Positions 1 through 8,580 of a stretch of DNA of 64,000 bases are shown here, one piece after another; positions within the stretch are counted from its first letter, which is position 1; the number at the start of each line of letters is the position of its first letter. The stretch spans positions 605,532-669,531 of the forward strand of contig NZ_JAKREV010000002.1 in NCBI RefSeq assembly GCF_022664465.1, in the 5' to 3' direction. Source of the stretch: Sphingomonas hankookensis (lineage in GTDB: Bacteria; Pseudomonadota; Alphaproteobacteria; Sphingomonadales; Sphingomonadaceae). The translations under genes and the position numbers were made by a program. Below the pieces are notes generated by a model, which was not told the origin of the DNA, searched no databases, and worked only from the letters and a program-made list of their open reading frames with translations.

Positions 1-444
1 CCCAAGGCGCGCCAGACCAAGTCCAAGGCCCGCATCCGTGGGTTCGAGCGCGAACGGCCCGATCCGCTTGCGCCTGGCAAAGGCCAGCGCCGCCGCCTCC
101 GCCCCGTCGTCCAGCGTATCGGCGACCGCCTCGGCATCCTCCTCCCCCACCCCCGCATGGCGCAGCGCGTCGCGTATCCGGCGCGCCCCCAGCCCCCGGC
201 GGGTCATCGACGCCGCGCGCATCTCGGCAAAGGCGCGATCGTCGACATAGCGCAGCTCGGCCATCCGGTCGGCGAGCCCTTCGATATCGACCGGCCCCTC
301 GCTGCCACGTTCGCGCAGCTTGCGGGTCAGATACGCAGCCAGCTTTCCGCGGGTCGTCGCATAGCGTTCAACATAGCGTAAGGCGGCCCGTTCCAGGGCG
401 GGCTGATCGAGCGGCGGGAGCGGACGACGGGGGGCGCGGGACAT
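1..444 (-). CDS. recX: Regulatory protein RecX (3'-truncated by window edge)
   Basis: The frame opens with ATG at 444 and stays open to base 1, giving the first 148 residues of a RecX-family protein; the C-terminus lies outside the window. RecX proteins bind RecA filaments and modulate recombination. The motif YVDDRAFAE at residues 66-74 matches the conserved RecX signature, and the visible part has the expected helical, Arg-rich repeat character. The next gene starts divergently about 125 bp away. Confidence 0.85.
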   Translation of the reverse strand, partial: MSRAPRRPLPPLDQPALERAALRYVERYATTRGKLAAYLTRKLRERGSEGPVDIEGLADRMAELRYVDDRAFAEMRAASMTRRGLGARRIRDALRHAGVGEEDAEAVADTLDDGAEAAALAFARRKRIGPFALEPTDAGLGLGLARLG

Positions 445-569
445 GCGCCATGTTTGTGCCACACTGCGTCGCGATTTTGAAATGAACTGTGCCGCGCGGC
501 CCTTTGCCGCTATGGCGACACGCTTCGAACGCCGCGTATCGCGCGAACGGGCCTGAGAGTTGGACAAGA

Positions 570-2324
570 ATGACGACGAATCTTGAAGGAAGTATTGCAG
601 TTGCCCCGGAAGCGACCCCGACGGTCGACGCGTTGCCGCGTCGGTTCGCCGACTTCGCGACGCTGGGCGAGGCAATGGATTATGCCGCGCAGGGGACGCG
701 TGGCCTGAACTTCCACGATGCGCGCGGTACGCTGAAACGGCCCTACCCCTTTCGCGAGATGCGCGAGGATGCGCTGCAGCAGGCGTATCGCCTGATCGCC
801 AAAGGCGTCCGCCCCAACGACCGGATCGCGCTGATCGCCGAGACTGGGGCCGAGTTCGCCGCGCTGTTCTTCGGCGTGGTCTATGCCGGGGCCTGGCCGG
901 TGCCGCTGCCGCTGCCCACCTCGTTCGGCGGGCGCGAGGCCTATGTCGAACAACTGCGCGTGCAGCTGGCGAGCTGCGACCCGAAGACGCTGTTCTACCC
1001 GGCCGAGCTGGAAGCGATGGCGGGGGAGGCCGCGCGGATTTCCGGCGTCGAAGGCATTGACTGGGAAAGCTTTTCCGCCGCCGACGCCCCCGTCGTCGAC
1101 CTGCCGCAGGCCGCGACCGACGACATCTGCTATCTGCAATATTCCAGCGGCTCGACCCGGTTCCCGCACGGGACCGAGATCACCCATGCCGCGCTGCTCA
1201 ACAACCTCGCCGCGCACAGCCATGGCATGGAAGTGGGTCCGGACGACCGCTGCATCTCGTGGTTGCCGTGGTATCACGACATGGGGCTGGTCGGCTGCTT
1301 CCTGTCGGTCGTCGCCAACCAGGTATCGACCGACTATCTGAAAACAGAGGATTTTGCCCGCCGTCCGCTGGCGTGGCTCGACCTGATCACCCGCAATAGC
1401 GGCAATTCGATTTCCTACTCGCCGACGTTCGGATACGATATCTGCGCGCGGCGGATGTCGAGCCAGACCAAGGCGGCGGACCGGTTCGACCTGTCGCGCT
1501 GGCGGCTGGCGGGCAATGGTGCCGACATGATCCGGCCCGACGTGATGCAGTCGTTCGTCGACGCGTTCGCCGATGCCGGCTTCAAGGCGTCGGCGTTCCT
1601 ACCGTCCTATGGCCTTGCCGAGGCGACGTTGGCGGTGGCGATCATGCCACCGGGTGAGGGGATCGTCGTCGAACTGGTTGAAGAAACGGAGCTTTCCGGC
1701 CACGCCGGTCGCGCCGACCGGCCGCAACGCTACCGCGCCATCGTGAATTGCGGGAAGCCGGTGCGCGACATGGCGGTCGAGATTCGCGAGGAGGACGGCA
1801 CCCCCCTGCCCGAGCGCGCGATCGGCAAGCTGTGGTGCAAGGGGCCGTCGCTGATGAGCGGGTATTTCCGCGATCCAGAAGCGACCGAGGCGTGCATGGC
1901 CGATGGCTGGCTGGACACCGGGGACATGGGCTATCTGTCTGACGGATATGTCTATATCGTCGGCCGGGCCAAGGACATGATCATCGTCAACGGCAAGAAT
2001 CACTGGCCGCAGGACATCGAATGGGCGGTGGAACAGCTGCCCGGATTCAAGGCGGGCGATATTGCCGCGTTCGCGATCACGACGCCGGGCGGCGAGGAAA
2101 CGCCTGCGGTGCTGGTACAATGCCGCGCGTCGGACGAGGCCGAACGGCAGCGGCTGCGCGAGGAAATTCGCGAGCGAGTCCGGTCGGTTACCGGCATGAA
2201 CTGCGTCATCGAACTGGTCCCGCCGCGGACCTTGCCGCGGACGTCTTCGGGAAAATTGAGCCGGGCGAAGGCGCGGAAATTGTATCTCGACGGGGAGATC
2301 AAGCCTTACGCCATTGCGGCGTAG
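570..2324 (+). CDS. Fatty-acyl-AMP ligase (AMP-dependent synthetase)
   Basis: A 584-residue member of the adenylate-forming superfamily that should activate a fatty acid with ATP to acyl-AMP or acyl-CoA. The P-loop-like motif YSSGSTRFPHG lies near residue 190. The C-terminal hinge region GRAKDMIIVNGKNHWPQDIE near residue 465 and the PRTSSGKLSR lysine motif close to the end are typical of fatty-acyl-AMP ligases that feed lipids to carrier proteins. An in-frame ATG at 489 exists, but the 27 residues it would add look like translated promoter DNA, so the start at 570 is preferred. No carrier protein or polyketide synthase lies nearby, so the acyl acceptor is unknown. Confidence 0.85.
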   Translation: MTTNLEGSIAVAPEATPTVDALPRRFADFATLGEAMDYAAQGTRGLNFHDARGTLKRPYPFREMREDALQQAYRLIAKGVRPNDRIALIAETGAEFAALFFGVVYAGAWPVPLPLPTSFGGREAYVEQLRVQLASCDPKTLFYPAELEAMAGEAARISGVEGIDWESFSAADAPVVDLPQAATDDICYLQYSSGSTRFPHGTEITHAALLNNLAAHSHGMEVGPDDRCISWLPWYHDMGLVGCFLSVVANQVSTDYLKTEDFARRPLAWLDLITRNSGNSISYSPTFGYDICARRMSSQTKAADRFDLSRWRLAGNGADMIRPDVMQSFVDAFADAGFKASAFLPSYGLAEATLAVAIMPPGEGIVVELVEETELSGHAGRADRPQRYRAIVNCGKPVRDMAVEIREEDGTPLPERAIGKLWCKGPSLMSGYFRDPEATEACMADGWLDTGDMGYLSDGYVYIVGRAKDMIIVNGKNHWPQDIEWAVEQLPGFKAGDIAAFAITTPGGEETPAVLVQCRASDEAERQRLREEIRERVRSVTGMNCVIELVPPRTLPRTSSGKLSRAKARKLYLDGEIKPYAIAA

Positions 2325-2478
2325 GGGCTTGGGGCGATGCCCCTCCACTGCCGCTTCGCGGCGGTCCCCCTCCCCATGGACGGGGCGGATTTAGGGCTTT
2401 CCTACAAGGCCTCGGACGGCTAGGCCAGAAATCGGCCTTGCCCTTCCGGTTCGACCGGGATAGAGGCCGCGTCCGCAC

Positions 2479-2554
2479 ACGAGTGTAGCTCAGCTGGTAG
2501 AGCATCGGTCTCCAAAACCGAGGGCCGGGGGTTCGAATCCCTCCACTCGTGCCA
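2479..2554 (+). tRNA. tRNA-Trp (CCA)
   Basis: A complete 76-base cloverleaf. The acceptor stem ACGAGTG pairs with CACTCGT, the discriminator is G, and CCA is encoded. The D-arm TAGCTCAGCTGG and T-arm GGTTCGAATCC are present. The anticodon loop CTCCAAA reads CCA, giving tryptophan. tRNA-Trp next to secE-nusG is a widely conserved bacterial gene order; here two extra genes intervene. Confidence 0.97.
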
Positions 2555-2603
2555 GCGCGCCGCCGCGCCGATCCCCGAAATAGCAGAACTGGATTCGACG
2601 ACG

Positions 2604-3182
2604 ATGTTCCGCGCGCTGTACGACTGGACGCTCCGCCTCGCCAATCATCGCCATGCGGTGCGCAGCCTTGCCGTCGTGTCGTTCTGCGAAAGCTCGTTCT
2701 TTCCGATCCCGCCCGATGTCGTGCTGGTGCCGGTCATTTTGCAGCACCGCAGCCGCGCGTATCAGATCGCGGCGATCTGCACGATCGCATCGGTGCTGGG
2801 CGGCATGGTCGGCTATGCCATCGGATACTTCCTGTGGGACACGGTCGGGGCGTGGGTCATCAACCTGTACGGGTTGCAGGACAAGGCAGCGAAGTTCCAG
2901 GCCGGGTTCGCCGAATATGGCGCGGCGATCATCCTGCTCAAAGGGCTGACGCCGATCCCGTTCAAGCTGGTGACGATCGCGTCGGGCCTCGCCAAGTTCA
3001 ACTTCGGCCTGTTCGTCCTCACCGCGGCGATCACCCGCGCCTTCCGCTTCTTCCTGATCGCGTTCCTGCTCAAGAAATACGGCGCGCCGGTGCAGGAGTT
3101 CATCGAGAAGCGACTGACGCTGATCGGCGTCCTGCTGGTCGTGGCGCTGATCGGCGGGTTCGCCGCGGTCAGCCTGCTGTAA
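2604..3182 (+). CDS. YqaA/DedA-like inner-membrane protein
   Basis: A 192-residue polytopic membrane protein with SNARE-associated (DedA/VTT-like) character. The N-terminal part holds the SFCESSFFPIPPDVVL region typical of YqaA proteins. About four hydrophobic segments follow, with the conserved KGLTPIPFKLVTIASG loop near residues 112-128. DedA-family proteins are implicated in lipid-carrier flipping and membrane homeostasis, but the substrate here cannot be read from sequence. The gene lies directly after tRNA-Trp with a short spacer. Confidence 0.85.
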   Translation: MFRALYDWTLRLANHRHAVRSLAVVSFCESSFFPIPPDVVLVPVILQHRSRAYQIAAICTIASVLGGMVGYAIGYFLWDTVGAWVINLYGLQDKAAKFQAGFAEYGAAIILLKGLTPIPFKLVTIASGLAKFNFGLFVLTAAITRAFRFFLIAFLLKKYGAPVQEFIEKRLTLIGVLLVVALIGGFAAVSLL

Positions 3183-3410
3183 CCGTTTCGGATACGATCG
3201 TCGTGGTTGTAACTACCCCGAAACGATAGTCCCGGCATTGTCCCGGCCAGCGCGATCGTCGCGCACAGGGGGGGCAAGAAGGAAACTGACGGTGGGGGCC
3301 GCGGTAGCGGCGATGCGACGTCGGCGCTGGCGCTGGCACAGGGCGCACCGGCGGACAAGCCGTTCGATCCTTATGGCGCGGTCGGTGAAGCGGTCACCTA
3401 TCGCGATCCG

Positions 3411-3938
3411 ATGACCGGGTTCCGGGTCGAGGTCGCGGGCGGATACGACCGGCTGGAAGTCAATCACGTCGACGACGATCCCAAATATTACGATGGCGCG
3501 GACGGCGTCCGCTATGGCGGCGAGATCGGGTACGACTTCGCGATCGGCGGCAAGGTGCTGCTGGGGGCCTATGCCGGCTATGCCGGGGCGCCGACCAGGC
3601 GGTGCGACGATGTCGGGATGGTCACCGCATTGTGCCAGCGGGCGAAGGGCGAGCTGTCGGGCGGCGTCCGGCTGCGCGTGCGGGTGGCGGAGCGGGCGCA
3701 GCTGTACGGCAAGGTCGGCTATGCATCGATGCCGCTGGAGTTCGCCCTTGGCAACGATCGCACGACCGAAACCTATGCCGGGATGCAGTTCGGGCTGGGC
3801 GGCGAAATCGGGCTGGGCAGCCGTACGTTCGTGAAGGCCGAGCTGGTCGCGACGAATTTCCGCACGAAGGACAAGGTCTATGAGGGGCTGAACTTCGACC
3901 GGCGCCATGCGGTGGCGGGGTTCGGGTATCGGTTCTGA
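3411..3938 (+). CDS. Outer-membrane beta-barrel protein with probable 5' frameshift
   Basis: The body (175 residues from ATG 3411) shows alternating aromatic/Gly beta-barrel strands and ends in GFGYRF, a typical outer-membrane C-terminus with final Phe. The frame is open upstream to 3213 without a normal start. It carries SALALAQGAPADKP just upstream of 3411, which looks like a signal-peptide cleavage region. The hydrophobic start of that signal (KLTVGAAVAAM) lies in another frame, with a GTG at 3292 behind an AAGGAA Shine-Dalgarno. One missing base near 3313-3318 would join them. It is either a frameshifted gene or a sequence error. Confidence 0.65.
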   Translation: MTGFRVEVAGGYDRLEVNHVDDDPKYYDGADGVRYGGEIGYDFAIGGKVLLGAYAGYAGAPTRRCDDVGMVTALCQRAKGELSGGVRLRVRVAERAQLYGKVGYASMPLEFALGNDRTTETYAGMQFGLGGEIGLGSRTFVKAELVATNFRTKDKVYEGLNFDRRHAVAGFGYRF

Positions 3939-3944
3939 TCTTTT

Positions 3945-4037
3945 CGTCATCCCGGACCTGGAGCCAGGGTCCCGCTGTTGCGCGGTCGTTGGCGGGAGAA
4001 GGAGAGGTGGGACCCCGGCTCAGGGCCGGGGAGACGG
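3945..4037. repeat. Intergenic palindromic repeat (CGTCATCCCGG type)
   Basis: This imperfect palindrome begins CGTCATCCCGGACCTGG and ends CCGGGGAGACGG. It is one of several short repeat families scattered between genes here; a related half copy lies at about 8449-8477. It fills most of the 322-base gap before secE. The remainder (to 4260) holds the likely secE promoter and no recognisable gene. Confidence 0.6.
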
Positions 4038-4260
4038 TTGGGGTAGGGTTTCGGGCATCACGGCGGGTAGCCGGGCGGGTTCGAGGGCAGCGGTGGGACG
4101 GTGCGACGCCCCCTGCCCCCGCCCGCTTGCTTCCGGCTTCCGAGATTGCTAGATACCATGCCCAATCCGACAGCGTGGATGGGCCGCGCCGGTTCGAGCA
4201 GAACCGGACGGGGCCTTGTGTCCGCAAGTCGGTCAAACCGTTAACGAAGGTCAGGCACAC

Positions 4261-4458
4261 GTGGCGAAGGTTACCCCAGTCGAATTCATGCGGCAGGTCC
4301 GGGCCGAAACCGCCAAGGTGACATGGCCGACGCGCAAGGAAACGGTGATGACCGCGGTGATGGTCGTCATCATGACGACGCTGCTGGCGGTCTTCTTCCT
4401 CGGCGTGGATTCGGCGTTCGACGCGATCGTCAAGGCGCTGCTGAAGCTCGCCCAGTAA
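4261..4458 (+). CDS. secE: Preprotein translocase subunit SecE
   Basis: A 65-residue single-span SecE, an essential part of the SecYEG channel. The amphipathic stretch ending in VTWPTRKE precedes one transmembrane segment (about residues 35-57). The GTG at 4261 is chosen because GAAGG lies at a suitable distance upstream and MAKVTPVEF is the usual N-terminus; the ATG at 4216 would add 15 unlikely residues. nusG follows after 35 bases, probably co-transcribed. Confidence 0.95.
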   Translation: MAKVTPVEFMRQVRAETAKVTWPTRKETVMTAVMVVIMTTLLAVFFLGVDSAFDAIVKALLKLAQ

Positions 4459-4493
4459 CGCCCGCCGCACCCCCAATAGCTTTAAGGACACCC

Positions 4494-5033
4494 ATGTCGC
4501 GCTGGTACATCATTCACGCCTATTCCGGCTTCGAGGGCAAGGTCCGCGATTCGATCCTGACCGAGGCGACGCGCCTGGGCCTCGACCATGCGGTCGAGGC
4601 GATCGAGGTGCCGACCGAGAATGTGACCGAAGTCCGTCGCGGCAAGAAGGTGCAGTCCGAGCGCAAGTTCATGCCCGGTTACGTGCTGGCGAAGCTGGAC
4701 CTGAGCGACCAGGTCTATCACCTTGTCAAGAACACGCCGAAGGTGACGGGCTTCCTGGGCTCGTCGGGCAAGCCACAGGCGATCAGCGAGGCGGAAGCCA
4801 CGCGGATGCTGAACAGCAAGGAAGAGGCCGCCGCCTCGCCCACCAAGCAGAAGATCAAGGTCGATTTCGAGATCGGCGATTCGGTCAAGGTGCTGGACGG
4901 CCCGTTCGCGAGCTTCAACGGCGTGGTCGAGGAACTGGACTTCGACAAGTCGAAGGTGAAGGTCAGCGTGTCGATCTTTGGGCGCGCGACCCCGGTGGAA
5001 CTGGATTTCGAGCAAGTGGAACGAAGCAAGTAA
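4494..5033 (+). CDS. nusG: Transcription termination/antitermination protein NusG
   Basis: A 179-residue NusG. The NGN domain (start MSRWYIIHAYSGFE) spans roughly residues 1-110. The C-terminal KOW domain follows, containing GDSVKVLDGPFASFNGVVEE. NusG binds RNA polymerase and links it to Rho or the ribosome. A TTTAAGGACA ribosome-binding region precedes the ATG. The reading frame is complete and of standard length. Unusually, rplK does not follow directly: a structured 3' UTR, a terminator and two opposite-strand genes intervene. Confidence 0.97.
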   Translation: MSRWYIIHAYSGFEGKVRDSILTEATRLGLDHAVEAIEVPTENVTEVRRGKKVQSERKFMPGYVLAKLDLSDQVYHLVKNTPKVTGFLGSSGKPQAISEAEATRMLNSKEEAAASPTKQKIKVDFEIGDSVKVLDGPFASFNGVVEELDFDKSKVKVSVSIFGRATPVELDFEQVERSK

Positions 5034-5051
5034 GGCAAAGCCGAAACTTGC

Positions 5052-5123
5052 TGTCCGCACACGAATAGCGAACGCTATTCGTGAGACGGCGGACACCGGC
5101 CGGCGGGTGCAACCCGACCGACG
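5052..5123 (+). other. Structured 3' UTR module downstream of nusG
   Basis: A perfect 11-bp hairpin (CACGAATAGCG, loop AA, at 5060-5083) is framed by TGTCCGC/GCGGACA arms. GAGACGG and then ACCGGCCGGCGGG...CCCGACCGACG (5095-5123) follow. The same order of hairpin, GAGACGG and GC-rich stem, with matching sequence in the second half, occurs downstream of rplA. The function is unknown; it may be a processing site, a protein-binding site or part of a composite terminator. Confidence 0.55.
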
Positions 5124-5128
5124 TTAGC

Positions 5129-5159
5129 GGCGTAGGGCGAAGGCCCTGCGCCGTTTTTG
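5129..5159 (+). terminator. Rho-independent terminator of secE-nusG
   Basis: A 10-bp stem GGCGTAGGGC / GCCCTGCGCC with one G-T pair and loop GAAG is followed by GTTTTTG. Confidence 0.85.
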
Positions 5160-5201
5160 TAGCTTACAATCGTGCAATTCATTGAGCAGCCAAGAGAATA
5201 T

Positions 5202-6083
5202 CTAGCCATGTTGCTTCAATTTAAAAGCGAGTTGAACTCCATCTGCCCCTTCAGGAATGGGAAAACCGCGCTCCCATTTATGAAGATCCCGAGGCGCTAT
5301 TACACCTTTCTTATGACATTCAAGAAAGCGCAACCCAGATCCGCAGGGGCACTTGCTCGCTGGATTCGTCTCCTGATATCCAATTATCACTACTTCTTCC
5401 GGCAAAACATCCTGCGCCATGTAAGGAATCATATAGATCGATTGATTTCTACGATCGCTATTCAACCTTCTATAGCTTGGACGCATAGATTTTAGCATCT
5501 CGTGCGCTATTTGACGAATAACATATCGATCTATATTATCCGTTATCGATTTAGCGCTTGTAAAGTTAAAAGCATCCCGTCGCATGGATTCGAAAGCTGC
5601 GTCAATTTCGGGGTCGACATGAGCGCCCCCATCCTGATCTGCAACATAGCCGACAATATCGCTGCGTGAGAATTTCTCACCGTTCGACCGGACTATAATT
5701 GACGATCGCCACCAATCTTCAAATGGCTCAAAAACCATCGCGCCGGCGTCTAACACGGCTCGCCATGTAGCCGGCTTCTCCGGCACTTTCGGCTGCAAAA
5801 CCAATTCGACTAGGTTGCATGTACTAAACATGTTCCCCGGATAAATCACTAGATTACTACTTAGAAAATTCCGGTCCTTCATATTAGCCTGAGATAGCAA
5901 TGAATGCGAAGTTCGCGTATCCCTACATAAACTTCTGATCAGGACAGCGATGTGTCGATACTCTCTAGTATCTTTATTATCAAATCGGTCACAAGCCGCC
6001 ACCAGACTATCTAGTGTATCATTAAGAAAATTTCCTATCTCGCTGGCGGTACGCGGAATGGTAGGGCGTTTATTTTTGGTCAT
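5202..6083 (-). CDS. AT-rich SEC-C motif protein of unknown function
   Basis: A 293-residue protein with a C-terminal SEC-C zinc-binding motif. Cys245, Cys247, Cys256 and His257 sit in CPCGSGLRFLECH. The N-terminal 240 residues match no family I can name; they include a helical region and a GGAHVDPEID segment around residue 155. Base composition is visibly lower in GC than all neighbours, and it lies opposite in strand between nusG and rplK, which are normally adjacent. This suggests horizontal acquisition. SEC-C motifs occur in SecA, methyltransferases and many defence-associated proteins, so the role stays open. Confidence 0.75.
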   Translation of the reverse strand: MTKNKRPTIPRTASEIGNFLNDTLDSLVAACDRFDNKDTREYRHIAVLIRSLCRDTRTSHSLLSQANMKDRNFLSSNLVIYPGNMFSTCNLVELVLQPKVPEKPATWRAVLDAGAMVFEPFEDWWRSSIIVRSNGEKFSRSDIVGYVADQDGGAHVDPEIDAAFESMRRDAFNFTSAKSITDNIDRYVIRQIAHEMLKSMRPSYRRLNSDRRNQSIYMIPYMAQDVLPEEVVIIGYQETNPASKCPCGSGLRFLECHKKGVIAPRDLHKWERGFPIPEGADGVQLAFKLKQHG

Positions 6084-6151
6084 TGGTTCACGATATGCCA
6101 GCTTTATCGTATGTCTAGCGCCAATTACATTAGATTAGATATGCTGTCCCC

Positions 6152-6973
6152 TCACCTCCCCCGAAGCGCAATCTCCAACGCCACCTCCCAGCCCCCCGGC
6201 TCCCACTGCGTCCTGCGCCCACCCCGCCGCCACTCCAGCTGCGCGAACTCGAGCATCCGCATCTCCTCCTCGCTCAGCAGCAACTGCGCCCGATAATCCT
6301 CTGCCTTTCGCGCGATAAACGCCGCGTTGCTCTCGCCGCGCCTGGGCGCGAGGGCGGGGCTGGTCAGGCCGCGGGCGCGCTTGTCGTTCCATGCGATCAT
6401 CTGCATCGCCTGTGCCGCGGTCATTGGCGGGATCGGCGGGGGATCGTTGTGGCGCCAATGGTCGTGGACGTTCGCCTCCGGCAGCGAACTTTCCAGCAGC
6501 GCCGCTTCCAGCCGTTCGGAGCCGACCGCCAGCGCGACGCGCATTTCGCGGGCGAAGCCGGGATTGTTGCGCGCGCGGGCATAGAAGCTGGAATGGGCGA
6601 AGCCGGCGGCTTGCGCGGAAAGGCGGACGTTCGCGGTGGCGCTCAAGGCGGCGAGGAAGCGTTGTTCGGCGTCGCGGTCGATGGTGCGGGTCTTGCCGAC
6701 GCGCAGTTGCAGGCGCCCTTTCGAGCGGACGACGCGCGCGGGGCCTTGCGTCCGCTCGGGGTCGGACAGACGGGCGGCGGCGAGGGTCAGGGCAGCTTCC
6801 CAACGCTGGGCGAAGTCGGGGTCGGCGTTCCGCCGCTTGGTCAGCATCGAACGGTTGAGGTTGGTCGCGCGGGCGGCGTCTCTGGCATTGCCGGTGCGTT
6901 CGAGTTCGGCGAGGAAGGCGGCGTTCTGCAGCGCCTGCTTGCGCGAATAGGGGCGTGGGGCTGAGCTTGGCAT
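6152..6973 (-). CDS. Terminase-small-subunit-like helix-turn-helix protein
   Basis: A 273-residue protein starting MPSSAPRPYSRKQAL. Two related helical units of about 55 residues can be seen. One is near residues 12-66 (AAFLAELERTGNARDAAR) and the other near 98-155 (RFLAALSATANVRLSAQAAG). Each reads like the DNA-binding domain of phage terminase small subunits. No large terminase or phage gene is near, so it may be a domesticated DNA-binding protein. A longer frame to 7099 exists but would run into the rplK leader. It faces away from rplK. Confidence 0.65.
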   Translation of the reverse strand: MPSSAPRPYSRKQALQNAAFLAELERTGNARDAARATNLNRSMLTKRRNADPDFAQRWEAALTLAAARLSDPERTQGPARVVRSKGRLQLRVGKTRTIDRDAEQRFLAALSATANVRLSAQAAGFAHSSFYARARNNPGFAREMRVALAVGSERLEAALLESSLPEANVHDHWRHNDPPPIPPMTAAQAMQMIAWNDKRARGLTSPALAPRRGESNAAFIARKAEDYRAQLLLSEEEMRMLEFAQLEWRRGGRRTQWEPGGWEVALEIALRGR

Positions 6974-7127
6974 GGGCGCTACCCGATCAGGCGGAATCCT
7001 ACATTGCAAGCGCCGTACGTTTGCGCTAAGCGCGCCGCTTCCCAAACGACAGTTTTGGAAACCATGGCGGGAGGCCGGTCCGACAGGGCCGCGCCGCACG
7101 GACCGCTAAACTTGAAAGAGAGTGAAC

Positions 7128-7565
7128 ATGGCCAAGAAGATTACCGGCTATATCAAGCTGCAGGTGCCGGCGGGCGAAGCCAAGCCGTCGCCGCCGATCG
7201 GCCCAGCGCTGGGTCAGCGCGGCGTGAACATCATGGAATTCTGCAAGGCGTTCAACGCGCAGACCTCCAGCGGTGAGACCGCCAAGGGCACCCCGCTGCC
7301 TACGATCATCACCGTCTATGCCGACCGTTCGTTCAGCTTCGAGACGAAGACGCCGCCGGCGACGTACCTCATCAAGCAGGCGATCAACCTGAAGTCGGGT
7401 TCGAAGGAACCGGGCAAGGTGAAGGCCGGCAGCATCAAGCGCTCGCAGCTCTCTGAGATCGCCACGATGAAGATGAAGGATCTGAACGCCAACGACATCG
7501 ACGCGGCGACGAAGATCATCGAAGGTTCGGCCCGCGCGATGGGCCTCGAAGTGGTGGAGGGTTAA
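7128..7565 (+). CDS. rplK: 50S ribosomal protein L11
   Basis: L11, 145 residues, part of the GTPase-associated centre on 23S rRNA. The N-terminus [20 protein letters not shown] and the [19 protein letters not shown] segment are characteristic. A GTG codon lies two codons upstream (7122). The ATG at 7128 is preferred because GAAAGAGAG lies about 6 bases before it. rplA starts 4 bases after the stop. Confidence 0.97.
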   Translation: MAKKITGYIKLQVPAGEAKPSPPIGPALGQRGVNIMEFCKAFNAQTSSGETAKGTPLPTIITVYADRSFSFETKTPPATYLIKQAINLKSGSKEPGKVKAGSIKRSQLSEIATMKMKDLNANDIDAATKIIEGSARAMGLEVVEG

Positions 7566-7569
7566 GACT

Positions 7570-8268
7570 GTGGCCAAGCTGACCAAGAAGGCGAAGACCC
7601 TCGCCACCGCCGTCGATGCGATGAAGCTGTACGGCGTCGACGAGGCGATCGCACTGGCGAAGACCCATGCGACCGCCAAGTTCGACGAGACGATCGAAGT
7701 CGCGCTGAACCTGGGCGTCGATCCGCGTCACGCCGACCAGATGGTCCGCGGCGTGGTGACGCTGCCCAAGGGTACCGGCAAGACCGTGCGCGTCGGCGTG
7801 TTCGCGCGCGGCGCGAAGGCCGAGGAAGCCACCGCGGCGGGTGCCGATGTGGTGGGCGCCGAGGACCTGATGGACGCGATCCAGGGCGGCAAGATCGACT
7901 TCGATCGCTGCATCGCGACCCCGGACATGATGGGCCTCGTCGGTCGTCTCGGCAAGATCCTGGGTCCGAAGGGCCTGATGCCGAACCCGAAGCTCGGCAC
8001 CGTCACCATGAACGTTGCGGCTGCGGTCGAAGCGGCCAAGGGCGGCCAGGTGGAATACCGCGTCGAAAAGGCCGGCATCATCCATTCGGGCATCGGCAAG
8101 GCGTCGTTCTCGGCCGCCGACCTGCGCGAAAACTTCGACGCACTGGTGGACGCGGTGGTGAAGGCCAAGCCGTCGGGCGCCAAGGGCAAGTATGTCCGCA
8201 AGGTTGCGGTCAGCTCGTCGATGGGCCCGGGGATTAAAGTTGATACCACGGAAGTGGCCGGAGCTTAA
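7570..8268 (+). CDS. rplA: 50S ribosomal protein L1
   Basis: L1, 232 residues, of the L1 stalk of the ribosome and, in many bacteria, a translational repressor of the L11-L1 mRNA. It uses a GTG start 4 bases after rplK, implying coupling. The signature [17 protein letters not shown] is near residue 130-147. The usual next genes rplJ-rplL are absent; transcription appears to end in a terminator about 120 bases later. Confidence 0.97.
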   Translation: MAKLTKKAKTLATAVDAMKLYGVDEAIALAKTHATAKFDETIEVALNLGVDPRHADQMVRGVVTLPKGTGKTVRVGVFARGAKAEEATAAGADVVGAEDLMDAIQGGKIDFDRCIATPDMMGLVGRLGKILGPKGLMPNPKLGTVTMNVAAAVEAAKGGQVEYRVEKAGIIHSGIGKASFSAADLRENFDALVDAVVKAKPSGAKGKYVRKVAVSSSMGPGIKVDTTEVAGA

Positions 8269-8281
8269 GCTCCGGGCCGCA

Positions 8282-8350
8282 CCGCTTTAGCGTAAGCTAA
8301 AACGGAGACGGCTATCGACCGGCCGGCGGGGGCGTAGCTCCCGACCGACG
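8282..8350 (+). other. Structured 3' UTR module downstream of rplA
   Basis: Hairpin CCGCTTTAGC-GTAA-GCTAAAACGG is followed by GAGACGG, a 6-base spacer and ACCGGCCGGCGGG...CCCGACCGACG (8318-8350). This repeats the arrangement found after nusG, where the spacer is 5 bases. Another potential stem (GCGGGA...TCCCGT) follows before the terminator. The rest of the 312-base gap to 8580 holds the terminator and a half palindromic repeat at about 8449-8477. Confidence 0.55.
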
Positions 8351-8390
8351 GCGCGGGATTTACTCCCGTGTCGGCCGACACACAGAACAG

Positions 8391-8424
8391 GGGGTCGGAG
8401 GCTATGCGCTTCCGGCCCCTTTTT
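8391..8424 (+). terminator. Rho-independent terminator of rplK-rplA
   Basis: Stem GGGGTCGGAG pairs with CTTCCGGCCCC around a short loop and is followed by TTTTTCG. Confidence 0.85.
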
Positions 8425-8580
8425 CGTGGCGTTGGTGGGAGAAGAAGCGGGACCCCGGGTCAGGCCCGGGGTGACGGTGTGGGTAGCGTGCGGTGGTCGC
8501 GAACCGCCGTATATCGGTCGCCCTCACCCTTCCCGTCCTGCGGACGGGCCCCTTCCCTCTCCCCTGAAGGGGCGAGGGAA

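Noticed and set aside
510..1277. Long open frame antisense to the acyl-AMP ligase
   Set aside because: It is an Arg/Gly-rich shadow of a well-supported gene, common in high-GC DNA, with no domain or start signal.
8269..8390. L10 leader RNA upstream of rplJ
   Set aside because: No rplJ follows and the sequence does not match the leader consensus I know; it is described only as a structured module.
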